Assembly: GCA_945874145.1 (NCBI GenBank)
Contig: CAMCFN010000008.1
Location: forward strand, 1 to 64,000
Direction: 5' to 3'
DNA: 64,000 bases
Origin: Akkermansia muciniphila
Lineage (GTDB): Bacteria > Verrucomicrobiota > Verrucomicrobiia > Limisphaerales > SXTU01
In this document: positions 17,227 to 29,336 of the stretch, one piece after another
Position numbering within the stretch: position 1 is the first letter of the stretch
Layout: each line of letters opens with the position of its first letter
Notes under the pieces: model-generated
Told to the model about the DNA's origin: nothing
Databases searched by the model: none
Seen by the model: the letters and a program-made list of their open reading frames with translations, nothing else
Made by a program: the position numbers and the translations under genes

Positions 17227-17685
17227 ATGAATGCCAAATCCGCACTGACCCTTGCTGGCTTCATCGGCTTGACGTTCCTCGCGCCGCTGGCAGGTGCGTG
17301 GGCGCCGCCTGGAGAGTGGTATCGCGGATTGGCCAAGCCCGCGTGGACGCCGCCCGGCTGGGTCTTCGGCCCGGCGTGGACTGTCCTCTACCTGCTCATG
17401 GCCACTGCTGCGTGGCGGGTCTGGCGACGAACCGGATGGACCACTCCGTTGCGCTGCTGGCTGGTGCAACTCGCGCTCAACGCCGCGTGGACGCCGCTCT
17501 TCTTCGGCCTGAAGCAGCCGGGCTGGGCCTGCGCTGAAATCGCGCTGCTGTGGCTGGCCATTGCGGTGACGCTCCGGCAGTTCTTCGTCGTCGAGCGCCG
17601 GGCGGGCTGGCTGCTCGTGCCGTATCTCCTGTGGGTCAGCTTCGCTGCCGCCTTGAATTTTGCCATTTGGCGACTCAATGCTTGA
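17227..17685 (+). CDS. TspO/MBR family tryptophan-rich sensory protein
   Basis: 152 residues from ATG 17227 with five hydrophobic segments. The TspO pattern is clear: [55 protein letters not shown], and a final helix [18 protein letters not shown]. TspO proteins bind porphyrins or other tetrapyrroles in the membrane and modulate stress and pigment responses. It starts 8 bases after the nucleotidyltransferase stop, but a functional link is not apparent. Confidence 0.92.
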   Translation: MNAKSALTLAGFIGLTFLAPLAGAWAPPGEWYRGLAKPAWTPPGWVFGPAWTVLYLLMATAAWRVWRRTGWTTPLRCWLVQLALNAAWTPLFFGLKQPGWACAEIALLWLAIAVTLRQFFVVERRAGWLLVPYLLWVSFAAALNFAIWRLNA

Positions 17686-17703
17686 GCCACAAAGCAACGC
17701 TTC

Positions 17704-18372
17704 ATGGACTGCAACCGTGCCCGCACCAAAGACCCTGGCGAATGGCTTCAGACGTGCCCGGACTTCTCCCAGCCGCTGGCGGAGCAGATGGTCGAGTGGT
17801 TCCTCAACTGGGAGCCGGACCTCGCTGAATCCATCAAGTGGAACATGCTCTGTTTCTCCGGGCGCAAGCTAGTGTGCGGCCTGAGCGCGTGCCGGAAGCA
17901 TCTCGGCGTCACCTTCTTCCGAGGCACAGAACTGCCTGATCCCGCGAAGCTCTTCGGTCCCGGCGGTGAAAAGAACACCAACTTCCTTTCGATCCGCGTG
18001 ACGGATCTCGCTGGTGTTAACCGCGTTGCATTGCGCGACTTGCTCCACGCTGCCGTCGCACTGGATGCGGACCCCACGATCCCGGCCGCGCCGAAGGTGA
18101 AGCGCAAACCATGGCCTGCGCCCGCCTTTTTTAAGCAAGCGCTGGCTGAGCCGCGCAACCGCGTCGCCGCCGCAGGGTTCAAGCAGCTTTCACCCACCTG
18201 TCAGCGTGAGTATCTCGTCTGGCTCGCGATGGCCAAGCGCCCGGAGACGCGCGACCGCCGGCTGACCGAGACGCTGGCGGCACTGACAACCGGCCGCAAG
18301 TGGGCGCAGCGCAAGCTCGCCAGCACGCCGCTGATGGCTGCTGCTTCCCGGGCGAACGCACCGCGCCGATGA
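17704..18372 (+). CDS. DUF1801 / YdeI-like two-part protein
   Basis: 222 residues. The N-terminal half resembles DUF1801 (MVEWFLNWEPDLAESIKWNM, GLSACRKHLGVTFFRGTELP). The C-terminal half resembles the YdeI/OmpD-associated domain (FKQLSPTCQREYLVWLAMAK, RRLTETLAALTTGRKW). The combination is common in bacteria but its function is unsettled. Its stop overlaps the start of the following methyltransferase (ATGA), so the two are probably translationally coupled. Confidence 0.75.
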   Translation: MDCNRARTKDPGEWLQTCPDFSQPLAEQMVEWFLNWEPDLAESIKWNMLCFSGRKLVCGLSACRKHLGVTFFRGTELPDPAKLFGPGGEKNTNFLSIRVTDLAGVNRVALRDLLHAAVALDADPTIPAAPKVKRKPWPAPAFFKQALAEPRNRVAAAGFKQLSPTCQREYLVWLAMAKRPETRDRRLTETLAALTTGRKWAQRKLASTPLMAAASRANAPRR

Positions 18373-19406
18373 ACAGCCCTTCCTCCTCCCCGGCAGAACA
18401 GCCGGTCGCGGTGCGCATTCACCCGAGCCAGTTTCCGGCCGCCATCGAGGTGGCATTTTGCGAGTCGCTGCGCACGCGCCGGATGAACCACAAGTTCCAC
18501 TACGACACCCCGAAGCAGGCGCTGCGCTGGCTGCGGGTGCATGAGGCTTTCTCGCCGGCTCGGCAGGATGTTTCATGTCAGGCCGCTTATCAGGAGGGCG
18601 CGCTGGCGGCGGCGGAACTCTGTGAGGATAGGGCGGTGGAACTCGTGAGTCTCGGCTGCGGGGGTGGACAGAAGGAGTTGGCACTCCTCCGGGCCTTGCG
18701 GGCGGCGCATCCCGCACGACCGGTGAGCTACGTGCCCACCGATGTCAGCCCGAGTCTCACGCTCATTGCGCGGGCGGCGGCGGTGACGGCCAAGCTGGTG
18801 GCGGCAGAGGATTGTGCGCCGCTGGTGCTCGATCTCGCGGCGACGGCGGACTGGCAGCAGGCTTTATCCACCGGGTTGCACCCTGGCGTCCGGCGCGTGG
18901 TGACGTTCTTCGGCATGATGCCGAATTTCACCCCCGGTCAGGTGTTGCCGAGACTTGCTGGTTTGCTGGCCCCCGGCGATGCCTTGCTGGTGAGCGCGAA
19001 TCTTGCGCCCGGCAGCAATTACGCAGCCGGGGTGCGGCAGGTGCTCCCGCTTTACGACAACGTGCTGACGGCCGAGTGGTTGTTCTCCGTGCTGGCGGAT
19101 CTCGGCGTGACGGGTGACGACGGGCGGATGGAGTTTCAGATCGCACCCTGTCCCGAAGGCTCGGGGCTGCTGCGCATTGAGGCGGACTTTGTCTTCGGTC
19201 GTGACGGTTCCGTGAACTATGCCGGGCAGGAATGGCGCTTCGCCGCTGGCGAGCGATTTGGGCTGTTCTACTCGTATCGCCACACCCCGGCGCAGGTGAA
19301 AATCCTCTTCGCCGGCCAGCAACTGACGCTCCGCGCGCAGTGGCTGAACGCGGCGGCAGATGAAGGGGTGTTTCTCCTCCAGCGCACCCTTCCCTCCGTC
19401 CCATGA
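18369..19406 (+). CDS. EgtD-like SAM-dependent methyltransferase
   Basis: 345 residues from ATG 18369, which overlaps the previous stop. The layout is that of the EgtD/DUF2260 family: an N-terminal CESLRTRRMNHKFHYDTPKQ, a SAM motif (ELVSLGCGGGQKELALLRAL), then VSYVPTDVSPSLTL and VVTFFGMMPNFTP. EgtD trimethylates histidine in ergothioneine synthesis, but no EgtB is nearby and the substrate here is unknown. It is coupled by a four-base overlap to a truncated globin gene. Confidence 0.75.
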   Translation: MNSPSSSPAEQPVAVRIHPSQFPAAIEVAFCESLRTRRMNHKFHYDTPKQALRWLRVHEAFSPARQDVSCQAAYQEGALAAAELCEDRAVELVSLGCGGGQKELALLRALRAAHPARPVSYVPTDVSPSLTLIARAAAVTAKLVAAEDCAPLVLDLAATADWQQALSTGLHPGVRRVVTFFGMMPNFTPGQVLPRLAGLLAPGDALLVSANLAPGSNYAAGVRQVLPLYDNVLTAEWLFSVLADLGVTGDDGRMEFQIAPCPEGSGLLRIEADFVFGRDGSVNYAGQEWRFAAGERFGLFYSYRHTPAQVKILFAGQQLTLRAQWLNAAADEGVFLLQRTLPSVP

Positions 19407-19807
19407 CCCGCCCGCTTTACGAACGGCTTGGCGGTCACGACGGCCTGCTGCGCTTGATCAAGCCGTTCTACGCAGACGTGCGCCAACATGCGGTGCTGGG
19501 CCCGATCTTCAAAGCGCACATCCAGGACTGGCCCGAGCATCTGGCGAAGATCGCGGAGTTCTGGGCCCTCCAGACCGGCGGGCCATCCGCTTACCGAGGC
19601 GGCTTCGCGGGAGCGCACCTGCGGCTGGGCATCGATCCGGAGCACTTCGGGCACTGGCTACAGTTGTGGGAGTTCAACTGCCGGCGTGCCCTGCCGGAAC
19701 AAGAGGCGACGGAGATGATTGCCTTGGCCCATGAATTGGGCGCACGTCTGCGACGCGTGGTGGCGGGGCAAAGCGGAATTACGCTGGGCGGCAACCCTCC
19801 CGGCTGA
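19403..19807 (+). CDS. Truncated haemoglobin (group III-like)
   Basis: 134 residues, close to the usual trHb length. Seen: PLYERLGGHDGLLRLIKPFY, VLGPIFKAHIQDWPEHLAKI, FWALQTGGPSAYRGGF, and AHLRLGIDPEHFGHWLQLWE containing the likely proximal His. These globins bind haem and handle oxygen, NO or peroxide. It starts inside the stop of the EgtD-like gene and is the end of the DUF1801/EgtD/globin cluster. Redox stress is one possible common theme (inference). Confidence 0.85.
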   Translation: MTRPLYERLGGHDGLLRLIKPFYADVRQHAVLGPIFKAHIQDWPEHLAKIAEFWALQTGGPSAYRGGFAGAHLRLGIDPEHFGHWLQLWEFNCRRALPEQEATEMIALAHELGARLRRVVAGQSGITLGGNPPG

Positions 19808-19835
19808 GACGCCGGCCAGGCCCGTGCCGAGGTGG

Positions 19836-20294
19836 TCAGCGCGAGATGTCCGCCTGGCCGAGGACGTTGAACTGGTGGTTGCGCAGCGCCATTTCTGCGA
19901 CTTCCCGGTCCTCCAAATGCAGCGCCAGCGCGGTGCGATCCTGCGACCGGGTCATGAAGGAGTAGATGTAGTGGATGTTGATCTCGGCTTCGAGCAGGGC
20001 GGCCAGCACATCCTTGAGCTGAGTTTCCGAGGCAATTTCCACGACCAGCAATTCGCTCTCGCTGAAGGGGAAATCGTGTTCCTTGAGCAGGTCGCGCCCG
20101 GCATCGGGATCATCCACCACGAGCCGGATGATGGAGCTGTCCGTGGTGTCGAGCACCGTGAGCGCGAGGATGTGGACGTTGCGCGAGGCCAGCAGCGTGG
20201 TGAGCGTGTGCAGCCGGCCCAGTCGGTTCGGCGTGAAGACCGAAAACTGTTTCACGGGTCCGCGCGGTCGCTGCCGCAGAGTGGTTTCGCCCAT
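19836..20294 (-). CDS. ACT-domain protein
   Basis: 152 residues from ATG at 20292-20294 (MGETTLRQRPRGPVKQFSVF). The frame stays open further upstream but that part is not protein-like. It contains two ACT-like repeats: FTPNRLGRLHTLTTLLASRN, then FSESELLVVEIASETQLKDV followed by INIHYIYSF. ACT domains usually bind amino acids and regulate metabolism. It resembles stand-alone ACT proteins. The ligand is unknown. Confidence 0.8.
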   Translation of the reverse strand: MGETTLRQRPRGPVKQFSVFTPNRLGRLHTLTTLLASRNVHILALTVLDTTDSSIIRLVVDDPDAGRDLLKEHDFPFSESELLVVEIASETQLKDVLAALLEAEINIHYIYSFMTRSQDRTALALHLEDREVAEMALRNHQFNVLGQADISR

Positions 20295-20435
20295 GGCCGC
20301 ATTGTCCGCCGGGGCCGCCCGCAATTCAAGCACTGGGTGTGGGGCGCGGGCTGGGTGCTGCGCACACACCCGCGCTCCGGGGCAGCAAAAAGCCGCGCCT
20401 GTTTCCAGGCGCGGCCTTGGCAAAATCGTTCGGAC

Positions 20436-21137
20436 TTACTTTGCGGCTTTCACCGAGAGCAGCTCGATCTCGAAGATGAGCGTCGAGTTCGGCCCGATGT
20501 CCTGCCCCGCGCCGCGCTCGCCGTAAGCGAGATCCGCCGGGATGAAGAGCTGCCACTTCGCGCCTTCCTTCATGAGCTGAAGCGCCTCGGTCCAGCCCTT
20601 AATGACGCCGTTCACCGGGAACTCGGCCGGCTCACCACGCTTGTAGGAGCTGTCGAACTCCTTGCCGCTGATCAACGTGCCCCGGTAGTGGGTGGACACG
20701 GTGTCGGTGGCCTTGGGCGTCTTGCCCTTGCCCTCGGTGATGACCTTGTATTGCAGGCCGCTGGCGGTGGTTTTCACGCCGGGCTTGGCCTTGTTGTCGG
20801 CCAGAAACTTCACGCCCTCGGCCTTGTTCTTGGTGAGGCCTTCTTCCTGCCCCTTCATGCGCTTGGCCATCATCTCCTTCTGAAAATTCTGCATCACCGT
20901 CTGGATCTCCTCGTCGGTGATCTGTTGCTTCACGCCGGAAAGCGCATCCCGGAGGCCGGCGGCGAGCGCGTCGGGGCTCACCTCTACCGAGTCATTCTTC
21001 ATGCTGCGCCCGATGTTGAGACCGATGGCGTAGCTGACTTTATCTTTGTCGTCCTTGAGCGTCATTTTGGTATCGGCGGCTACCGCCTGGCTGGCGAGGA
21101 GACCCAAGGCCAGGGCGGCGGTGGTGATGGCTTTCAT
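20436..21137 (-). CDS. FKBP-type peptidyl-prolyl isomerase (Mip/FkpA-like)
   Basis: 233 residues with a signal peptide (MKAITTAALALGLLASQAVA), so periplasmic or outer-membrane associated. An N-terminal dimerisation region (YAIGLNIGRSMKNDSVEVSP, IQTVMQNFQKEMMAKRMKGQ) is followed by a full FKBP domain: VSTHYRGTLISGKEFDSSYK, FPVNGVIKGWTEALQLMKEG, LFIPADLAYGERGAGQDIGP, LIFEIELLSV. It accelerates proline isomerisation during folding of exported proteins. Confidence 0.95.
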   Translation of the reverse strand: MKAITTAALALGLLASQAVAADTKMTLKDDKDKVSYAIGLNIGRSMKNDSVEVSPDALAAGLRDALSGVKQQITDEEIQTVMQNFQKEMMAKRMKGQEEGLTKNKAEGVKFLADNKAKPGVKTTASGLQYKVITEGKGKTPKATDTVSTHYRGTLISGKEFDSSYKRGEPAEFPVNGVIKGWTEALQLMKEGAKWQLFIPADLAYGERGAGQDIGPNSTLIFEIELLSVKAAK

Positions 21138-21254
21138 TGTATTTTAGGGTTGGTGCACGGATTTTCCGGGCACGAATTCCGCGAACCTAGCAGCGGGCTT
21201 TTTGGCAAAGCGAGGGAATTTTCCGCTCCCGGCTTTGCTTCAGCCAGGGTCGCC

Positions 21255-21275
21255 AGTAGAGTTCGGCCCTACTCG
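21255..21275. repeat. Partial 'ggccctac' repeat end upstream of uvrA
   Basis: agtagagttcggccctactc contains the ggccctac terminus seen in the element inside uvrA at 22032-22134. Only one end is recognisable here. It lies about 20-40 bases upstream of the uvrA start. Confidence 0.4.
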
Positions 21276-21295
21276 CAAAGCGAAATTTGGCACGC

Positions 21296-24412
<3,117 letters not shown>

Positions 24413-24441
24413 GCAGCGTGCGAAAACTGGATGGCCAGAGT

Positions 24442-24567
24442 CTCTCCTCCCTCTCCTTTTGCGGAGCAAGGGGAGAGGGTTGGGGAGAGGGGTGCCGCGC
24501 GACAGCGTTGGCGGCCGCCCCCCTTATCCGGCCTCCGGCTACCTTCCCCCCTCGCTCCGTGAAGGGG
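24442..24567. repeat. 'ctctccctctcc...ggggagaggg' repeat at start of TPR gene
   Basis: ctctcctccctctccttttg is followed by the inverted caaggggagagggttgggga. A second half with cttccccc and gaaggggaaag ends near 24567. This is a widespread type of bacterial intergenic repeat. It lies between the uvrA stop and the probable start of the TPR protein, and blurs the choice of start codon. Confidence 0.6.
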
Positions 24568-27231
24568 AAAGCGATTTGCCGTCGGACACTGCGCAGTCCC
24601 GGTGTGGCTCGATGGCTCGCCCTGTTCTTTCTGCTTGTTGGCTGGTTGAACACCTCAGCCGCCGAGTTCGCGGACCCGTTGGAGGATCGGGATTTCACGG
24701 CGGCGGCGCGGGCCTTTCAGGACTTGAGCTACGAGCGGGCCGAGCGGGAATTCGGTGCGTTCGTCAAGGCTTGGACCAACTCGGCATTCAAGGCCGAGGC
24801 GTTGCTTCGCCAGGCTCAGGCTCGATACTTCCTGACCAACTCGGTCGGGGCGATGGAGCTGCTTACCGCCGGTTTGCCGCAGTCAGGAACACTGGCGGAT
24901 CAATATCAGTTCTGGCTGGCGGAGTCCCAGTTTCAGGCGGGCAGGTATGCGGCTGCAGCGAATACTTACTCCTTGCTGGTGCGAGATTTTCCGAAATCAC
25001 CACACCTCCTCGTGGCCGCACACAACGAGGCGCTGGCCCGCCATCGGCTCGGGGAACAGCGGGATAAGGTGGTGGCGCTCCTCCGGGCTCCCGACGGGGC
25101 GTTTCAGCGGGCGGCGCGGGCGGCCCCGACCAACACGCTCGTCGTCAGCGGCACCTTGCTGCTGGGCGAAGTCTTGCTGGCCGGCAAGGAGTTGGCAGCG
25201 GCCGAAAAGGCGGTGCGGGCGCTCGACAACCGCTCACTGCCCCCGGAGGTGGACTGGCAGCGGCGTTTTCTCCTCGGCCGAGTGCTGACGGCTGCGGGCC
25301 GTGATGCTGACGCCCTGCCGGTGATGACGAACCTGGTGCAACTGGCCGTCACGTTGAAGCAGCCCCTGCTTCAGGCTGAGTCCTTTGCGTTGCAGGGCAC
25401 GGTGCTGGAAAAGCTGGGCGACCTGGCTGCCGCCGTCGCCTCGTTGACCAACAACTTTGCGACCAACGCCCCGGTAGAGCTGCGGCGGCGTGCGCTGACG
25501 AAGGCGGTCGAGCTGAGCCTGGCCCAGACCAACCGGGAGCCGGAGACCATCGCCATGCTCGAGTTGTTTTCCACGCAGTATCCCGCCGAGCCGGCACTGG
25601 ATTTTGTGCAGCTCACGTTGGGCGAACTGCGGGTGAAGAACTATCATCTGCTCGCCAGCGGCACCAACGACGTTGCCTCCTTGACGAATCTGCTGCAGGC
25701 GGCGGTGACGAACCTTAACCGCGTGCTGCTCGAGCACACGAACAGCGCCTTTCTGGATCGCGCCCACTACCAGCGCGGCTGGTGCTTCTGGCATCAAGGT
25801 CGCTTCGCCGAATCAGCGGCGGACTTCACCGAGGCTGCGCGCCGGCTGCCCCGCTCCGAGGAGCAGGCGGTGGCGCGGTTCAAACTGGCCGAGGCCCAGG
25901 TGCAGCTCAAGGAGCACACGAACGCGATGCAGAACTTCGCGCTGCTGGTGGATCAATATGCCGATCTGCCCAAGGTGCGGGCCGCGTATCTGGATCAGGC
26001 GCTTTACCAGCTCGTGCGGTCGGCGCTGACCGTGGGCAGCCTCCCGGCGGCGGAGCGCGCTGTGCGCAAGATGGCGACCTGGTTTCCCCAGAGCCCGTTC
26101 AGTGATCGTGCGGCGTTTTCGCTGGGGTCGGAGTGGAACCGCCAAGGGAAACGGCCTGCAGCCCGCCAGGAGTTTCAGTGGCTGCTCAAGCAGTTCCCGC
26201 AATCCCCGCTGGCACCGCAGGTGCATCTGGCCATTGCGCGCACTTATCGGGAGGAATACGACACGGCCAACGCCGCCCGGACCTACGACGAATGGGTGCG
26301 GCTCTTTCCCACGAACAGCGCGCGGTCGGATGTGGAGTTCGAGCGGGCTTGGTCCAATTATCAGGCCGGGGCCACCAACGCCCTGCCGCTCTTCACCAAC
26401 TTTGTGGCGAATTTCCCAGCGCACAGCAACGCCCCGCTCGCCCAGCTCTGGGTGGGTGATTTTTTCTTCAACCAAGGCCAGTTCGACAAGGCCGAGGAGA
26501 GCTACCAACGTCTGTTCCAAAACACCAACTGGAGCGTCACCGATCTGAAGTATCAGGCGCATCTGTCCGCCGGACGAGCGGCCTTCTACCGGCAGGATTA
26601 CAAGGGGGCGACGAACTATTTTATTTCCCTGATCAACGACGATAAGGCGCCCCGCCCGCTTCAGGCCGAGGCCTTTTTCGCCTTGGGGGACACCTATCTG
26701 AACGCCGGCCAGGATGGGGTGCCCATTGCCACCGACCCGTTCGGTGACGCGATTATCGCCTACAGCCGCATCACAAATAATTTTCCTACGAACCGGCTTG
26801 CCGCACTGGCCATGGGTGCCATTGGCAACTGCCATCTGCAACGGGCGGAGAAACACAAGGATGCCAAGCAACTGGAGCTTGCTGCTGAAGCCTATCTGCG
26901 GGCGATGAGTTGGCCGGGGGCCGAGGCGGCGGCGCGCACGCTGGCGGAAGTGGCCTTGGGGGTCGTCCGCGAGAAACAGGGACGCGCCAAGGAGGCGGCG
27001 GAACACTGGGCCAATGTCCTGTATCAAAAGCAGTTGCGCCCCGGCGAAGCCCCGGATTTGCGGCAGGTGCAGGAGGCCGGCCGGCAGTTTGCCCGGTTGC
27101 GCGAGGAACAGCAGGACTGGGCGGGGGCGATTCTCATCTACCAGCGGATGCAGCAGATGTTCCCCTCCCGGCGGGCGGCCTTGGAGCAGCGCGTGGAGCG
27201 CGCCCGGCAGATGCTCAGCGGACCAAAGTGA
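24559..27231 (+). CDS. Large secreted TPR-repeat protein
   Basis: 890 residues if GTG 24559 is the start. GTG 24604 and GTG 24409 are in frame too; the last would translate a repeat and is unlikely. The signal peptide is GVARWLALFFLLVGWLNTSA. The rest is about 20 tetratricopeptide-like helical pairs (for example LSYERAEREFGAFVKAWTNS, YANAARTYDEWVRLFP-type units, GQFDKAEESYQRLF). It resembles BamD/CpoB-like periplasmic TPR scaffolds of Verrucomicrobiota. The partner is unknown. It follows uvrA and ends 17 bases inside the 3' end of the convergent HAD gene. Confidence 0.75.
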   Translation: MKGKAICRRTLRSPGVARWLALFFLLVGWLNTSAAEFADPLEDRDFTAAARAFQDLSYERAEREFGAFVKAWTNSAFKAEALLRQAQARYFLTNSVGAMELLTAGLPQSGTLADQYQFWLAESQFQAGRYAAAANTYSLLVRDFPKSPHLLVAAHNEALARHRLGEQRDKVVALLRAPDGAFQRAARAAPTNTLVVSGTLLLGEVLLAGKELAAAEKAVRALDNRSLPPEVDWQRRFLLGRVLTAAGRDADALPVMTNLVQLAVTLKQPLLQAESFALQGTVLEKLGDLAAAVASLTNNFATNAPVELRRRALTKAVELSLAQTNREPETIAMLELFSTQYPAEPALDFVQLTLGELRVKNYHLLASGTNDVASLTNLLQAAVTNLNRVLLEHTNSAFLDRAHYQRGWCFWHQGRFAESAADFTEAARRLPRSEEQAVARFKLAEAQVQLKEHTNAMQNFALLVDQYADLPKVRAAYLDQALYQLVRSALTVGSLPAAERAVRKMATWFPQSPFSDRAAFSLGSEWNRQGKRPAARQEFQWLLKQFPQSPLAPQVHLAIARTYREEYDTANAARTYDEWVRLFPTNSARSDVEFERAWSNYQAGATNALPLFTNFVANFPAHSNAPLAQLWVGDFFFNQGQFDKAEESYQRLFQNTNWSVTDLKYQAHLSAGRAAFYRQDYKGATNYFISLINDDKAPRPLQAEAFFALGDTYLNAGQDGVPIATDPFGDAIIAYSRITNNFPTNRLAALAMGAIGNCHLQRAEKHKDAKQLELAAEAYLRAMSWPGAEAAARTLAEVALGVVREKQGRAKEAAEHWANVLYQKQLRPGEAPDLRQVQEAGRQFARLREEQQDWAGAILIYQRMQQMFPSRRAALEQRVERARQMLSGPK

Positions 27232-27790
27232 TGAAGGCCCGCACGTCCACCGCATCCATGCCCGCCGAACGGATGGAGGTCATGCCAAGGTCCGTGTCCT
27301 CGTAGCCCCGGCAAAACTGCGGCTCCACGCCGAGCCGCCGCGCGGCCTCTAGGAAAATATCCGGCTCCGGTTTCTGCCGGGTGACGTCCTCGCTTGTGAC
27401 GATGGCCCCGAACCAGTGGTGAATCCCTAGGTGGTGCAGCACTTGTTCCACGACGCGCTTCTTGCCGCCGCTGGCCACGGCCATGGGCAGCTTGCCGTGA
27501 TGCTCACGCGCGATGGCGACCACCTCGGGAATGCCCTGCACCGTTGGGATGAAGGGTAGGAAGGCATGCTCCTTCTCCACGGAGACCTCGTGATGGTCGT
27601 AGCTTAAGCCCTGTTCCTCACGGAGCATCTTGAGAATGTCGCGGGAGGGCACGCCGCCCAGCGCATAAAACCGCTCCTCGGTGAAGTGGATGCCATGGCG
27701 CTCGGAAATCACCCGCCAAGCGTGCCAGTGCAGCGGCATCGTGTCGGCCAGCGTGCCATCGCAGTCGAAGATCAAGGCGCGGGGAATCAT
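27215..27790 (-). CDS. HAD-superfamily phosphatase (beta-phosphoglucomutase-like)
   Basis: 191 residues. Motif I IFDCDGTLADTMPLHWHAW with the nucleophile Asp and acid/base Asp, motif II VASGGKKR, motif III Lys in TRQKPEPDIFLEAARRLG, and motif IV GYEDTDLGM. The family dephosphorylates or isomerises small phosphorylated metabolites. Its 3' end overlaps the TPR gene tail by 17 bases. It is followed upstream by prfA on the same strand with a 21-base gap, so the two may be co-transcribed. Substrate not readable. Confidence 0.88.
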   Translation of the reverse strand: MIPRALIFDCDGTLADTMPLHWHAWRVISERHGIHFTEERFYALGGVPSRDILKMLREEQGLSYDHHEVSVEKEHAFLPFIPTVQGIPEVVAIAREHHGKLPMAVASGGKKRVVEQVLHHLGIHHWFGAIVTSEDVTRQKPEPDIFLEAARRLGVEPQFCRGYEDTDLGMTSIRSAGMDAVDVRAFITLVR

Positions 27791-27811
27791 GGGAAAGTGA
27801 CTACTCTTGGC

Positions 27812-28891
27812 TCACGTCTGCACCGCCGACAGCTTTTGCTCCAGGTCGTCATTCATCAGCGGTCCGACGAGGTCATCCAGATCGCCCTCCAGCACGTTCG
27901 CGAGGTTGTAAAGCGTGAGTTCGATCCGATGGTCGGTTACCCGGTTCTGCGGAAAGTTGTAGGTGCGGATCTTCTCGCTGCGCTCGCCGGTGCCGACCTG
28001 CGAGCTGCGCTGCGCCTCATATTTGGCCTTCTCGTCGGCGATCTTGCGATTCAGCAGGCGCGAGCGGAGCACGATCATCGCCTTGGCCTTGTTCTTGTGC
28101 TGTGAACGCTCGTCTTGGCAGCGCACCTCGGTGCCAGTGGGCTTGTGAACGATGCGCACGGCGGAGTCGGTCGTGTTCACGCCCTGTCCGCCGTGGCCGC
28201 CTGCGCGACAGACCTGGATGTCGAGATCCTCAGGGCGGATTTCAACGTCCACCTCTTCGGCCTCCGGCAGCACGGCGACCGTGCAGGTGCTGGTGTGGAC
28301 GCGGCCTTGCGCTTCGGTGGCCGGGACGCGCTGCACGCGATGGACCCCGCTCTCGTATTTGAGGTTCTTGTAAACGTCCTGCCCGTTCACGCCGAAGATG
28401 ACTTCTTTGAAGCCGCCCAAGTCCGACGGGCTGGAATCCATGGGCTCAACTTTCCAGCCCTTGGTTTCAGCATAGCGGGTGAACATGCGGTAAAGGTCGG
28501 CGGCGAATAGCGCGGACTCCGCCCCGCCCGCGCCGGCGCGGATTTCCACAATCGTGTTGCGCGAGTCGGTGGGCTCGGGCGGCACCACGCCCCGCTGCAC
28601 GTCGAGCGTGAGGCGTTTGAGGGCGTCGTTGAGTTGAGGAAGTTCCTCCTTGGCCATCGCCGCCAGCTCGGAATCCGCCGGCTCGCTGGTGATGAGAGCC
28701 TGGTTTTCCGCCAACTCGCGCTCCACCTTCAGGTAGGCCGTCCCCGTGGCGACGAGTTCCTTGAGGCGGGCGTATTCCCGGGAAAGCTCCTGCGCACGGG
28801 ATGGGTTGTCGAAGACCTTCGGATCGCTCAACGACGCCTCCACCTCGGCGAAGCGGCGGCTGAACTTCTCGATGTGCGGGCGCAGGTTCAT
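27812..28891 (-). CDS. prfA: Peptide chain release factor 1
   Basis: 359 residues from ATG at 28889-28891 ([20 protein letters not shown]). The frame stays open upstream but that part overlaps the intergenic repeat-like region. It terminates translation at UAA and UAG. Seen: the PAT anticodon-like motif in [17 protein letters not shown], which marks RF1 rather than RF2, and the catalytic GGQ in [19 protein letters not shown]. The C-terminal [19 protein letters not shown] is typical. It sits downstream of rpmE, a common bacterial order. Confidence 0.96.
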   Translation of the reverse strand: MNLRPHIEKFSRRFAEVEASLSDPKVFDNPSRAQELSREYARLKELVATGTAYLKVERELAENQALITSEPADSELAAMAKEELPQLNDALKRLTLDVQRGVVPPEPTDSRNTIVEIRAGAGGAESALFAADLYRMFTRYAETKGWKVEPMDSSPSDLGGFKEVIFGVNGQDVYKNLKYESGVHRVQRVPATEAQGRVHTSTCTVAVLPEAEEVDVEIRPEDLDIQVCRAGGHGGQGVNTTDSAVRIVHKPTGTEVRCQDERSQHKNKAKAMIVLRSRLLNRKIADEKAKYEAQRSSQVGTGERSEKIRTYNFPQNRVTDHRIELTLYNLANVLEGDLDDLVGPLMNDDLEQKLSAVQT

Positions 28892-28970
28892 GGGGCACGG
28901 GTTTCCGGTTCGGCGGCCTGGCTTAAACTCAGCCCGCATAGCGCGGGCTCAACGGGCGGGATGAGGCCGG

Positions 28971-29011
28971 CAAAAAGCAATCGCCCGCCGGGCGTGGACC
29001 CGGCGGGCGAT
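28971..29011 (-). terminator. Rho-independent terminator after rpmE
   Basis: A 12-bp perfect stem (tcgcccgccggg at 28981-28992 with cccggcgggcga at 28999-29010) and a 6-base loop. On the minus strand it is followed by tgctttttg. It lies 15 bases past the rpmE stop and upstream of prfA, so prfA probably has its own promoter or depends on read-through. Confidence 0.85.
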
Positions 29012-29025
29012 GGCGGTTCGGAAAG

Positions 29026-29271
29026 CTACTTCTTCTTCTTGCCGGTGGCCGCGGCGGCGGCCTGAGCAGCCTGCGTCTTGGCGAGGCGTTGTTGGAATTT
29101 GTCCACGCGGCCTGCGGTGTCCACAAACTTCTGCTGGCCCGTGTAGAACGGGTGGCAGACGTTGCAGATGCCCAGCAGGACGGTCTTGCGGGTGGAGCGG
29201 GTGGAAATCACGTTGCCACAGGCGCAACGGAACTCGGCAGCGTCGTATTTCGGATGGATGTCCGTTTTCAT
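29026..29271 (-). CDS. rpmE: 50S ribosomal protein L31 (zinc-binding form)
   Basis: 81 residues from ATG at 29269-29271 ([20 protein letters not shown]). It keeps all four zinc-ligand cysteines (CAC near residue 15 and CNVC before [20 protein letters not shown]), so it is the zinc-bound C+ form. The C-terminus has an Ala/Lys tail. A strong terminator follows. Confidence 0.95.
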   Translation of the reverse strand: MKTDIHPKYDAAEFRCACGNVISTRSTRKTVLLGICNVCHPFYTGQQKFVDTAGRVDKFQQRLAKTQAAQAAAAATGKKKK

Positions 29272-29336
29272 GTCAAAGGGCGGGCAGAATACTAATGGCC
29301 ACCCGCTTAGCAAGCGCTGTTTTCAGGCTTGGATGT

